This document shows positions 1-9,534 of a stretch of DNA of 64,000 nucleotides, one piece after another. Position 1 is the stretch's first letter; each line of letters begins with the position of its first letter. The notes below the pieces were generated by a model that did not search any database, had not been told where the DNA came from, and was given only the letters and a program-made list of their open reading frames with translations. Origin of the DNA: Motilibacter rhizosphaerae (GTDB taxonomy: Bacteria; Actinomycetota; Actinomycetes; Motilibacterales; Motilibacteraceae); NCBI RefSeq assembly GCF_004216915.1, contig NZ_SGXD01000003.1:310001-374000 (forward strand), in the 5' to 3' direction. Made by a program: the position numbers and the translations under genes.

Positions 1-1
1 C

Positions 2-529
2 TGGACGGCGCACCCGAGCGTGGTGCCCGAGGCCGACCGCGCTGCCCTGGCGCAGCGCTGCGCCCGCAGCTGGGACGCCGCACCGGCAGGAGGACCGTCC
101 GCCTCCGACGTCGTCCTCGCCGAGCGTCGCGGCGTCGCGACCCTCTCGCTCGTCGTGAAGGGCGCCACCCTCGTCGAGTGCGTCGACCTCGACCCGGCCG
201 AGCCGACGGGCTGGTTCCAGCTCGCCGACTGGCCCGACCGGGCGCCCTCCCCTGCGAGCGGCAGCGCCACCCTCGAGACCAGCGGTGCCGCGGGTGACGG
301 GCGCCTGCAGCACTCGGAGGCGATCGGCCGGCTGGGCAGCGCCGTCACGGGCGTCGACGTGCTGCTGCCGGACGGCAGCACGGTGCAGGCGAGCACCGGC
401 CGCGGCTGGTGGGCGGCGTGGTGGCCGGGCGGCGAGGGCGCCCAGCTCGACGGCCTGCGCGTACGGGTGCACGCGGCATCCGGGAGCACCACCACCCCGG
501 CCAGCAGCCTGCTGCCCGCCGGGAGCTGA
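2..529 (+). CDS. C-terminal part of an unknown protein (5' truncated by window edge)
   Basis: The reading frame is open from base 2 with no stop, so the gene probably begins upstream. The first possible internal starts are GTG at 20 and 23, which would give about 169 residues. The visible part is Ala/Gly/Ser-rich with a Trp-rich patch (GWWAAWWPGG) near residue 130 and a low-complexity Ser/Thr end. I see no membrane segment and no family motif. It ends one base before the next small ORF, so the two may be cotranscribed. No function can be given. Confidence 0.6.
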   Translation, partial: WTAHPSVVPEADRAALAQRCARSWDAAPAGGPSASDVVLAERRGVATLSLVVKGATLVECVDLDPAEPTGWFQLADWPDRAPSPASGSATLETSGAAGDGRLQHSEAIGRLGSAVTGVDVLLPDGSTVQASTGRGWWAAWWPGGEGAQLDGLRVRVHAASGSTTTPASSLLPAGS

Positions 530-530
530 G

Positions 531-731
531 GTGGTGACCCTTCCCGACAGCCCGTCCCGAGGCGCGTTGGCCGACGTCGTGCGCGACGTACGGCGGGAGA
601 TGCTCACCGGGTCGGTCCGCGTCGACGCGACCGCAGCCCGGGGCTGGCCGCCGCGCGCCCGGCTGGTCGTCGCGCGGCTGCGCCGGGTCGCCGTCCTCAC
701 CGGCTGCCGGTGGACGGAGCTGCCCTCCTAG
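531..731 (+). CDS. Small basic protein of unknown function
   Basis: A 66-residue frame starts at GTG 531 (or GTG 534), one base after the preceding stop, as expected for translational coupling. The product is rich in Arg and Val, with a probable helix (LADVVRDVRREM), and has no recognisable domain. Its TAG stop overlaps the stop of the convergent DUF998 gene. The antisense strand is also open here, as is common at this GC content, so reality rests on position and coupling alone. Confidence 0.4.
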   Translation: MVTLPDSPSRGALADVVRDVRREMLTGSVRVDATAARGWPPRARLVVARLRRVAVLTGCRWTELPS

Positions 732-1300
732 GGCTCCTCGACGCGGCGCGCGAGGGCGACGGCGGCGAGCGGCCAGAGGGCCTGCGCGCCGGCCGCCGCC
801 CGCTCGGCGAGACCGACGCGGTCGGTGCCCGCGCTGAGCTCGGCGGCGAACCAGCCGACGAGACCGAGCAGGCCCGCGGTCGCGACGGCCGCCGGCACCG
901 GCCGCAGCGGTCCGCCGCGACGGGCGGCGAGCGCCGGCCAGACCGCGAGGGCGGTGAAGGCGACGCCCGCGGCGACGGCGTGCTCCGGGGGCCCGCCCCC
1001 CTCCCGCAGCGGGTACGCCGCCACCAGCACCGTCGCCGCGCCTCCGGTGGCCAGCACCAGGCGGCCCGCCGGACGCGCGGGCGACAGGGCCGCAGCGGTG
1101 CCGAGGTGCGCGGCGCCGAGCAGCGCGAGGCCGGTGGTCATGACGACGCGGTGCGGCATCCCGAGCCCGGCGAGGGCGGAGATGGTCTCCCGCCGGGAGT
1201 CGAAGCCGTCCTGCAGCCGGGCGGCGAGCGTCCAGCCGCCGATGAGGGCGACCGGGGCGGTGGCCGCCGGGACCCACGCCCAGCGCGGTGCGCGGCTCAT
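728..1300 (-). CDS. DUF998-type integral membrane protein
   Basis: 190 residues that are almost entirely hydrophobic: about six membrane segments separated by short Arg/Pro loops. The stretch DGFDSRRETISALA after the first segment and the overall layout fit DUF998 membrane proteins, whose biochemical role is unknown. The ATG at 1300 overlaps the stop of the upstream gene in an ATGA (1297-1300), so it is the distal gene of a minus-strand unit with the unknown gene and mnmA. Its stop overlaps the stop of the small plus-strand ORF by three bases. Confidence 0.8.
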   Translation of the reverse strand: MSRAPRWAWVPAATAPVALIGGWTLAARLQDGFDSRRETISALAGLGMPHRVVMTTGLALLGAAHLGTAAALSPARPAGRLVLATGGAATVLVAAYPLREGGGPPEHAVAAGVAFTALAVWPALAARRGGPLRPVPAAVATAGLLGLVGWFAAELSAGTDRVGLAERAAAGAQALWPLAAVALARRVEEP

Positions 1301-1872
1301 GCCGGCTCCTCCGTCAGCTCGAGGTAGCCCGCAGCCGCCGTGGCCAGCGGGTCGGCGAGGCGGGCGAGGTCGCCCGGCGCCCACCGCCCGGCGCGGTACG
1401 CCGCGGTGGTCCGCCGCAGCGCGTCGCGGCTCGTGGCCCGCTCGGCGGCGAGGGCGGAGGCGCGCTCGCCCTCGGACGGGACGGGCAGGCGCAGGGAGCC
1501 GGCGGCGGAGGACTCCAGCGTTGCCAGGGCGTCCTCCCGCGGACCAGCGGTGTCCCACAACAGCAGCGGCCGCTCGATCCCGGGGGCCAGCGACGGGCCG
1601 GCCGACGAGCGCCAGGCGACGTCGAGCGGCAGGCCGGTGAGCTTCGTCGCCTGCAGCCAGTGCTCGGCACCCGCGGGCACCGCACGCCACCAGACCTCCG
1701 CTGCCGGCAGGTCCGTCACGAGCGCGAGCTGGACCGTCTCGACGTCCTCGGCGCCGTCGAGCAGGGGGCCGTGCAGCCACGCGGCGACGACGTGGAACGC
1801 CCCGAACCGCGGCTGGGCAGCGCATCCGTCGACCACGGTGCGCACGTGGTGGAGCGCCCTGCTGCGCTTCAC
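1297..1872 (-). CDS. Conserved-looking protein of unknown function
   Basis: 191 residues, no signal peptide or membrane segment, presumably cytosolic. The N-terminus ([16 protein letters not shown]) is basic and helical. The middle has a Trp-rich segment ([16 protein letters not shown]) and the C-terminal third is Arg/Ala-rich helix. I do not recognise the family. It is stitched to its neighbours by 4-base overlaps: its ATG at 1872 overlaps the mnmA stop, and its TGA overlaps the DUF998 start. It is therefore translated from the mnmA mRNA, but that alone does not show a role in tRNA modification. Confidence 0.8.
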   Translation of the reverse strand: MKRSRALHHVRTVVDGCAAQPRFGAFHVVAAWLHGPLLDGAEDVETVQLALVTDLPAAEVWWRAVPAGAEHWLQATKLTGLPLDVAWRSSAGPSLAPGIERPLLLWDTAGPREDALATLESSAAGSLRLPVPSEGERASALAAERATSRDALRRTTAAYRAGRWAPGDLARLADPLATAAAGYLELTEEPA

Positions 1873-2942
1873 CGGCCGGTCGCGTCGATCGTGGCCGAGC
1901 CGATGACCCGCGTGCCGTCGTAGAGCACGACCGCCTGACCGCGGGCGACTCCGCGGACGGGGGTGAGCAGCTCGACCGTCGTCCGCCCGTCCGCCACGGT
2001 CGCAACGGCGGGCACCGGCTCGCCGTGGGCACGGACCTGCGCCGCGCAGGCGAACGTCCCCGTCGGGACGGCACCGGGCCAGCGCGGCTGCACGGCCGAG
2101 ATCTGCGTGACGTCGAGGGCTTCTGCTGGGCCGACCACGACGGTGCGGCTGACCGGCTGCACGTCCAGGACGTAGCGCGGACGCCCGTCAGCCGCGGGGC
2201 GACCGATGCGCAGCCCCTTGCGCTGACCCACGGTGAAGGCGAAGGCACCGTCGTGCTCAGTCAGCTGCTCGCCGTCCTCCGTCACGACGGCACCCGGCGC
2301 GTCGCCCAGCCGCCGGCGCAGGAAGCCCGCGGTGTCGCCGTCGGGGATGAAGCAGATGTCGTGGCTGTCCGGCTTCTGCGCCACAGCGAGGCCGCGGCGG
2401 GCGGCTTCGTCGCGTACGGCGGACTTCCTGCTGTCCCCCAGCGGGAACATCGCCGCTGCGAGCTGCTCGGCGTCGAGCACGCCGAGCACGTAGGACTGGT
2501 CCTTGTCCGGGTCGGCGGCCCGGTGCAGCTCGCGACCCTGTGGCCCGTCGACGACACGGGCGTAGTGGCCGGTGCAGACGGCGTCGAAGCCGAGCGCCAG
2601 CGCGCGGTCGAGCACCGCGGCGAACTTGATCTTCTCGTTGCAGCGCAGGCAGGGGTTCGGGGTGCGCCCCTCGGCGTACGCGCTGACGAAGTCCTCGACC
2701 ACGTCGGCGCGGAACCGCTCGGCGAGGTCCCAGACGTAGAACGGGATCCCGAGCACGTCGGCCGCTCGACGAGCGTCGCGCGAGTCCTCGACGGTGCAGC
2801 ACCCGCGCGCGCCGCTGCGGAGTGCCTGCGGCGTCGAGGAGAGCGCGAGGTGCACGCCCGTGACGTCGTGCCCGGCCTCGACGGCGCGCGCAGCGGCGAC
2901 CGCGGAGTCCACCCCTCCGGACATGGCCGCGAGCACGCGCAT
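1869..2942 (-). CDS. mnmA: tRNA-specific 2-thiouridylase MnmA
   Basis: 357 residues, normal for the family. MnmA adenylates U34 of Lys/Glu/Gln tRNAs and replaces the 2-oxygen with sulfur supplied as persulfide. The N-terminal PP-loop SGGVDS is at residues 8-13. The two catalytic cysteines are visible as C98 (NPCLRC) and C197 ([10 protein letters not shown]), and the tRNA-binding GHYAR motif follows residue 124. The C-terminal barrel is complete. The start ATG at 2942 lies one base from the stop of the cysteine desulfurase gene, the enzyme that would supply sulfur. Nothing is missing or odd. Confidence 0.97.
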   Translation of the reverse strand: MRVLAAMSGGVDSAVAAARAVEAGHDVTGVHLALSSTPQALRSGARGCCTVEDSRDARRAADVLGIPFYVWDLAERFRADVVEDFVSAYAEGRTPNPCLRCNEKIKFAAVLDRALALGFDAVCTGHYARVVDGPQGRELHRAADPDKDQSYVLGVLDAEQLAAAMFPLGDSRKSAVRDEAARRGLAVAQKPDSHDICFIPDGDTAGFLRRRLGDAPGAVVTEDGEQLTEHDGAFAFTVGQRKGLRIGRPAADGRPRYVLDVQPVSRTVVVGPAEALDVTQISAVQPRWPGAVPTGTFACAAQVRAHGEPVPAVATVADGRTTVELLTPVRGVARGQAVVLYDGTRVIGSATIDATGR

Positions 2943-2943
2943 C

Positions 2944-4113
2944 TCAGACCCCCAGCAGCGCGGCACGCCGCGCCCGGTCGAGCACAGTGGGCAGGACCTC
3001 CAGCAGCGCAGCGACATCTGCCGCGGTCGAGGTGTGGCCGAGGCTGAAGCGCAGGGTCGCCGCCGCGTCCTCGGGCTCCAGCCCCGTGGCGAGGAGCACG
3101 TCGCTCGGGCCGGAGACGCCCGCGTGGCAGGCAGAACCCGCCGAGCACGAGACTCCCTCGGCATCCAGCAGCTGCAGCGCGGCCTGCGCGTCGCAACCGG
3201 GGAAGACCACGCTCGCGAGGCCGGGCAGCCCGTGGGCAGGGTCACCGTTGAGTCGAGCCGACGGGTCGAGGCCCTGCACGCCCGCCACGAGCCGGTCACG
3301 GAGCTCGCGCAGCCGGCGTACCTCCTCCTGCCGGGCGGCCTGCGAGGCGCTGACGGCCGCGCCGAACGCCGCGGTCAGCACATGCGGCACGCTGCCGCTG
3401 CGGACGTCGCGCTCCTGGCCCCCGCCGTGGAGCACGGGGGTGACCGCGGTCGCCCCGCGCAGCACGAGAGCGCCGACCCCGAGCGGGCCGCCGACCTTGT
3501 GCGCGCTGACCGCGAGCGCGTCGAGACCGAGCGCCGCCACGTCGAGCGGCACCGCCGGGAGGGCCTGCACCGCGTCGCTGTGCACGGGGATGCCGTGCGG
3601 CGCCGCGACCGCGACCACCTCGGCGAGCGGCTGGACGGTGCCGATCTCGTTGCTGGCGGCCATGACGCTCACCAGGGCCACGCTGCCGGGGTCGGCCGCG
3701 ACGAGCTCGGCGAGGTGGTCGAGGTCGAGCCGGCCGTGGGGGTCGACGCGCACGGTCTCGACCGTGGCGCCCTGGGCCTGCGCGAGCCAGTGCGCGGAGG
3801 CCGAGACCGCCGAGTGCTCCAGGGGGCTGACGAGCACCCGCGTACGCCGGGCGTCCTCCGCCCGTCGCGACCAGAAGATCCCCTTGACCGCGAGGTTGTC
3901 CGCCTCGGTCCCCGAGCCGGTGAAGACCACCTCGGCGGGCCGTGCCCCGACCGCCGCAGCGACCTGCTCGCGCGCCTCCTCGACGTGGCGGCGGGCGGCG
4001 CGGCCGTCGGCGTGGACGCTCGACGGGTTGCCCGTCACGCCCAGCAGGCGCGTGAGGACCTCCGCGGCCTCGGGCCGCAGAGGAGTCGTCGCCGCGTGGT
4101 CGAGGTAGGCCAT
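2944..4113 (-). CDS. Cysteine desulfurase (NifS/IscS type)
   Basis: PLP enzyme that converts cysteine to alanine and a protein persulfide for thiolation and Fe-S assembly. With the start at ATG 4113 the protein is 389 residues and begins [11 protein letters not shown], the usual N-terminus. The PLP lysine is K206 (SAHKVGGP) and the persulfide cysteine is C329 in SAGSACHAG. Another in-frame ATG at 4120-4122 is possible, but it overlaps a TAGCAT hexamer spaced 13 bases before ATG 4113, which favours 4113 and a leaderless message. It is followed after one base by mnmA, so its likely main partner is tRNA thiolation. Confidence 0.95.
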   Translation of the reverse strand: MAYLDHAATTPLRPEAAEVLTRLLGVTGNPSSVHADGRAARRHVEEAREQVAAAVGARPAEVVFTGSGTEADNLAVKGIFWSRRAEDARRTRVLVSPLEHSAVSASAHWLAQAQGATVETVRVDPHGRLDLDHLAELVAADPGSVALVSVMAASNEIGTVQPLAEVVAVAAPHGIPVHSDAVQALPAVPLDVAALGLDALAVSAHKVGGPLGVGALVLRGATAVTPVLHGGGQERDVRSGSVPHVLTAAFGAAVSASQAARQEEVRRLRELRDRLVAGVQGLDPSARLNGDPAHGLPGLASVVFPGCDAQAALQLLDAEGVSCSAGSACHAGVSGPSDVLLATGLEPEDAAATLRFSLGHTSTAADVAALLEVLPTVLDRARRAALLGV

Positions 4114-4120
4114 CGCCCCC

Positions 4121-4126
4121 ATGCTA
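4121..4126 (-). promoter_or_regulatory. Putative -10 box of the cysteine desulfurase-mnmA operon
   Basis: On the minus strand this reads TAGCAT, a TANNNT actinobacterial -10. Its first T is 13 bases before the A of ATG 4113, so transcription would start at or next to the start codon. The same spacing recurs before nucS and the PduO gene. No clear -35 is seen. Confidence 0.45.
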
Positions 4127-4140
4127 GGCGCGCCGCCGCG

Positions 4141-4827
4141 TCAGCCGGCCACCCAGACCAGGCCGAGGGCGTGCACGGTGAGCGGCCCGGCGATCCCGTC
4201 GGCGCCCTTGCCCCGCCACCCCCGCCGGTGCTGGAAGGCCGCGCAGGCCTCGCGGGTGGCGCGGTCGTAGTCGCCGCTGGGGCCGTGGTGCAGCCGGTAG
4301 CCCTTGGCCGCGAGGGCGACCTGGAGGTTCCAGACGCTGTCGGAGTCCCGCTGGCCCTGGCGCATCCGGCTCGCGTAGACGCGCCGACCGCGGCGGTAGG
4401 CGGGCGGGCGCGGCGCGTGGAGGGCGAGCGTCTCACCCTGCTGGACCGGGAGCGCGCCCCAGCGGCAGGCGTCGATCCAGCCGAGGTACGGGTGCTTCCA
4501 GAAGTCCGTGTCCCACGGCACCTTGTCGACCTTGCCACGCCGCTCGATGTCGGTCGACCAGACGTAGCCGCCGTCGACGGCGAAGACCGCATGCCCGGCG
4601 CCCGACTCGATCGAGCCGTAGTACGCGAGGGAGCCCGCGGGCGGCGGGAAGCTCGTGTGCCGGTGCTGCTCCGGGACCCCCAGCCAGGCGAGCCGGGCGC
4701 TGTCCCCGAACGGCGCCGCGCCCACGCACTGGCGCGCGAAGACCTGGCAGTGCCGCCACCACGACGGGCGCGAGGGGCTGACCGACTCGTGCAGGGCGAC
4801 GGCCCGCGCCTGTTCGTAGGTACGCAT
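4141..4827 (-). CDS. Peptidoglycan-binding protein with an NlpC/P60- or CHAP-like N-terminal half
   Basis: 228 residues without signal peptide. Residues about 160-225 form a peptidoglycan-binding-1 type repeat (SVWNLQVALAAKGY, then TREACAAFQHRRGW and GIAGPLTVHALG). The N-terminal half has C27/C34 in CQVFARQCVG and H79 in GAGHAVFAVDGG, laid out like a papain-fold NlpC/P60 or CHAP amidase, with a conserved-looking WSTDIERRGKVDKVP segment. Catalysis is inference. The ATG at 4827 overlaps the stop of the membrane-protein gene (TGATG), so the two are translationally coupled. How the protein would reach the wall without a signal peptide is unclear. Confidence 0.8.
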   Translation of the reverse strand: MRTYEQARAVALHESVSPSRPSWWRHCQVFARQCVGAAPFGDSARLAWLGVPEQHRHTSFPPPAGSLAYYGSIESGAGHAVFAVDGGYVWSTDIERRGKVDKVPWDTDFWKHPYLGWIDACRWGALPVQQGETLALHAPRPPAYRRGRRVYASRMRQGQRDSDSVWNLQVALAAKGYRLHHGPSGDYDRATREACAAFQHRRGWRGKGADGIAGPLTVHALGLVWVAG

Positions 4828-6092
4828 CAGCGCGTGTCCGCGCCCACGACGTCCGGCAGGACGGGCGAGCCGTCCTCCAGCGGACCGTCGTCGCTGGTGG
4901 TGGGGTCGGCGTCGTCGCGGAGGTCGACGACCTGGTCGTCGGGCTGGTCCCCCGGCTGCTGGCCGCCCGGCTGCTGGTCCGGGCCGTCGGCCGCGCCGGC
5001 GGTCACGTCGCGCTGGGTGGGCAGCGACGGCGCCTCGATGACGTCCCCGGTGGCGTCGGCCGCCCCGACGGTGCCCGCTGCGGTGGCGACCGTCGTGGGT
5101 CGCGCCGACGTCGCCGGCGGCTCCGATCGCGGGTCCTTGGCCGGCAGCTGGGTGAGCAGCGTCTGGGCCTGCGAGTCCAGCAGGCGGGTGAAGGCCTGCT
5201 GCGCGAAGCCGAGCACCAGCGCGTACCCGAGGATCTGGTCCTGGGTGTCCAGGGCGGTGAGCCCCGGGATGAAGCCGCCGCGGATGACGAGGATGCCGAC
5301 GATCGCGGTGAAGGCGCCGAGCGGCACCTTGAGGACGGCGAGCGCGGCGGGGACGTCGTACGCCGAGGAGCTCCCCCGCAGGTTGCGCACCGCCACGGTC
5401 GCGGAGAGGGCGCCCCCCAGCAGCCCGATGAGGGCGACGACGAGCACGTCGGCGCTCTGCGGACCGGTCGCGGTCCCGCTGGGACACACCAGCCTGCCGG
5501 TCTGGGGCGCGAAGCAGAGCGGCAGCATCGAGGGCCGGGCGGAGACGACGGCGACCGTGGCGACGACGAGGATGGTGACGAGCGCGGCGCAGAGCACGAC
5601 GATGTTGCGGAAGCTGCGCAGGCGGGTGTGCTGCAGGTCCAGCGCCTCGTAGCTGTCGCGCACGAGCCGGCGGACCAGCGCCCGCCGAGCCGCGAGGGGC
5701 GCGGCGGCGAGCTCGTCCGCGGTGACCCGCCGCTGGTCGCTGGGGTGCATGGCGGTCTGCGCGCGAGCGATGGCCGGCGCGATCTCCGCCGCCAGCGCGG
5801 GCTCGTCGAGCACCTCGACGGCGAGCGCGCGGGCCGCGTGGAGGTTGAGGTACGCCGCCTCGACGAGCGTGCCGTTCCAGTGCTGGGAGAACCAGCCGGG
5901 GACCGGACCCTTGCGGTACGCCGCGGCGCGGGCCATGTCGAGCAGCCGCAGGACGCCCACGGCGGCGGCCTCCTGCTGGGGGTCGAGCCCGGCGGCGCGC
6001 GCCATCTCGACCTCGGTCCGCAGCATCTCGGCCGAGACGGCGACCTCCTGCACCCAGATGCGCCGGGGGAGCTGCGGCGTCGGGTCCGACAT
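4827..6092 (-). CDS. Four-TM membrane protein with acidic disordered tail, unknown function
   Basis: 421 residues. Residues 1-160 are soluble and helical. Membrane segments are visible at about 164-184, 215-236, 249-271 and 287-302, with a short Cys-containing loop (PLCFAP, LVCPSG) between the first two. Residues about 320-421 form a Pro/Gly/Asp/Gln-rich, probably disordered tail. I do not recognise the family. The start is ATG 6092; upstream is only a weak ribosome site. It is coupled by a one-base overlap to the peptidoglycan-binding protein, suggesting an envelope-related pair. Confidence 0.8.
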   Translation of the reverse strand: MSDPTPQLPRRIWVQEVAVSAEMLRTEVEMARAAGLDPQQEAAAVGVLRLLDMARAAAYRKGPVPGWFSQHWNGTLVEAAYLNLHAARALAVEVLDEPALAAEIAPAIARAQTAMHPSDQRRVTADELAAAPLAARRALVRRLVRDSYEALDLQHTRLRSFRNIVVLCAALVTILVVATVAVVSARPSMLPLCFAPQTGRLVCPSGTATGPQSADVLVVALIGLLGGALSATVAVRNLRGSSSAYDVPAALAVLKVPLGAFTAIVGILVIRGGFIPGLTALDTQDQILGYALVLGFAQQAFTRLLDSQAQTLLTQLPAKDPRSEPPATSARPTTVATAAGTVGAADATGDVIEAPSLPTQRDVTAGAADGPDQQPGGQQPGDQPDDQVVDLRDDADPTTSDDGPLEDGSPVLPDVVGADTR

Positions 6093-6177
6093 GGGGCACC
6101 GTCCAGGGTCGTGGTCCCTCGACGGTAGGCCTGGCGGGCACGCCTGCGCGCCGCCCGTGCCCCAAGGGGCAGCGGCC

Positions 6178-7017
6178 TCAGCGGCGCCAGAAGTCGTACG
6201 CGTCGCGCCCCGGCCGGAAGCCCGCCTGCTCCACGACGTCGACGGCCTCCGCGAAGCGCTGCCCGACGAGCCAGGGCACGTGCGCGTCCCCGCCGAAGGA
6301 GACGGCAACGCCGCCCTCCTCCCGCCACCAGCGCACCAGGTCGACGGAGGCGAGCGGGCTCTTCGTGTTGACCTCGAGCGCGCGGCCGGAGGCGGCCAGG
6401 GCGCGGAACACCGCGCGGTACTCCTCCTCGTAGTCCTTCTCGAGGTACTCGTCCGCGCCCTCCGGGATGTAGCGGCGGGCGAAGTCGCAGTGCGCCAGCA
6501 CCTCGAACGCACTGCTGCCCTCGACGAGGCGCAGCACCTCGGCGAAGTAGCGCTGCATCACCTCGGCCACCGGCAGCACGTCGAACAGCGTGTCCACCTC
6601 GACGAGCGCGCCCTCGTGGACCACCGCGTGGCAGGAGCCGAGCACCCGCTCGAACCGCCCGCGGCGCAGGACCGCGTCGAGGCTGCTGGCGAACAGGTGG
6701 CACTCCCCGGACTCGACTCCGCTGAGGATCCGCAGGTCCGGGTAGCGGCCGCGGCACTCCTCGAGCTCGGCGAGGTAGGCGTCGACGTCGAGCAGGGTCG
6801 TCCGCGGCGGGTACTCGATCTCGACCCCGAGCTCGCCCACGTGGTCGCCCTGCTGCCACACCGTGAAGTCCAGGTGGTCGGTGAACGCGAGAGCGGGGAT
6901 GCCGAGCTCCAGGGCCCGCTCGCACGCGCCGCGCATCGAGGACTGCTCGCGGCGGTCGTAGGAGAACTGGGTGTGGACGTGGTTGTCCATCGGCAGGCGG
7001 CGGGGCTGGGCGGGCAC
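6178..7017 (-). CDS. PHP-domain phosphoesterase (histidinol-phosphatase-like)
   Basis: 279 residues from GTG 7017; ATG 6990 (MDNHVHTQFSYD) is an alternative start. The PHP metal motif DNHVH (H13, H15) opens the protein. Further ligands are visible in FTDHLDF, GVESGE, GSCHAV, LAHCDF and the final FGGDAH. PHP proteins are trinuclear-metal phosphoesterases, and this length fits the HisK/HisJ-like branch. It sits away from any histidine gene, so histidinol phosphate is only one possible substrate. It appears monocistronic. Confidence 0.88.
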   Translation of the reverse strand: MPAQPRRLPMDNHVHTQFSYDRREQSSMRGACERALELGIPALAFTDHLDFTVWQQGDHVGELGVEIEYPPRTTLLDVDAYLAELEECRGRYPDLRILSGVESGECHLFASSLDAVLRRGRFERVLGSCHAVVHEGALVEVDTLFDVLPVAEVMQRYFAEVLRLVEGSSAFEVLAHCDFARRYIPEGADEYLEKDYEEEYRAVFRALAASGRALEVNTKSPLASVDLVRWWREEGGVAVSFGGDAHVPWLVGQRFAEAVDVVEQAGFRPGRDAYDFWRR

Positions 7018-7088
7018 GGGGCAAGGGTGTCAGCCGCTGACGGGCGCGTGCGCGGCGGGCCCCTGCGCGGTTCTTCCGTGACCCCTTG

Positions 7089-7111
7089 CCGTGATCATGC
7101 ACATCCTGGGG
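7089..7111. repeat. Dispersed intergenic repeat, copy 1 (GTGATCATGCAC family)
   Basis: CCGTGATCATGCACATCC followed by TGGGG. Three more copies of the same roughly 23-base unit lie at 35291-35370. All four are intergenic. Confidence 0.7.
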
Positions 7112-7216
7112 GTGTCTCCCGGGCGCGGGGACCCGGCGTGGCTCACGGCGGCGGGCGCGCACGGGCGGCGGTGCACGGAGTCCGACGGGCGGGGTCCGCT
7201 CCGCGCCGGCGACGCC

Positions 7217-7323
7217 GTTGATCAGGTAGCCGCACGAGCTGAGCGCCGACCACACGAGGTTCCACCCCCGCGGCGACCACCTCGTGCGGCCGGGCCTGAA
7301 CTCGATCGGGCTACGTGATCAAC
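7217..7323. repeat. Stem-loop repeat element (GATC palindrome family, degenerate copy)
   Basis: Arm 7217-7231 (GTTGATCAGGTAGCC) pairs with 7309-7323 (GGCTACGTGATCAAC) with one mismatch. Inside, 7230-7238 (CCGCACGAG) pairs perfectly with 7281-7289. The segment 7302-7323 resembles the hairpins at 43.5 and 56.4 kb (GATCGGGCT...GATCAAC). Confidence 0.65.
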
Positions 7324-7417
7324 TTCGCGGCAGGGGTGGGGGCGGCAGGGGCGGGGGCGAGCGGACGGAGGGGCGAGTGGCGCACGGGAGGGCGGACAAA
7401 GGGGCCGCGCCCCAGCC

Positions 7418-9481
<2,064 letters not shown>

Positions 9482-9534
9482 CCGCCCGCCTCCCCGCGTC
9501 CTCGTCCGTGCCGTGCGCCCGACCCCGCAGGTCC

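Larger units (their letters stand above)
7018..7417. other. 400-bp intergenic region with dispersed repeats
   Basis: No convincing coding frame. It separates two minus-strand units, the PHP gene and glgX-glgP. It contains one copy of the GTGATCATGCAC repeat (7089-7111) and a degenerate member of the GATC palindrome family within a larger stem-loop (7217-7323). The promoter of the PHP gene should lie at its left side. Confidence 0.6.

Noticed and set aside
2794-5652. Long plus-strand open frame antisense to the cysteine desulfurase and membrane-protein genes
   Set aside because: No family features, Arg/Gly/Ala-rich translation, and fully opposite well-supported genes; typical of very high GC DNA. 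The same applies to long antisense frames near 9508-12267, 12138-14504, 18332-21544, 25994-28357, 39076-40608, 46981-48783 and 56496-61356.
6178-7017. hisJ/hisK histidinol phosphatase as a firm call
   Set aside because: The PHP fold is clear, but there is no histidine biosynthesis context and substrate residues cannot be distinguished by eye.
7217-7323. Insertion sequence remnant
   Set aside because: Terminal inverted repeats exist, but there is no transposase fragment or target duplication, and related hairpins occur elsewhere without any coding interior.
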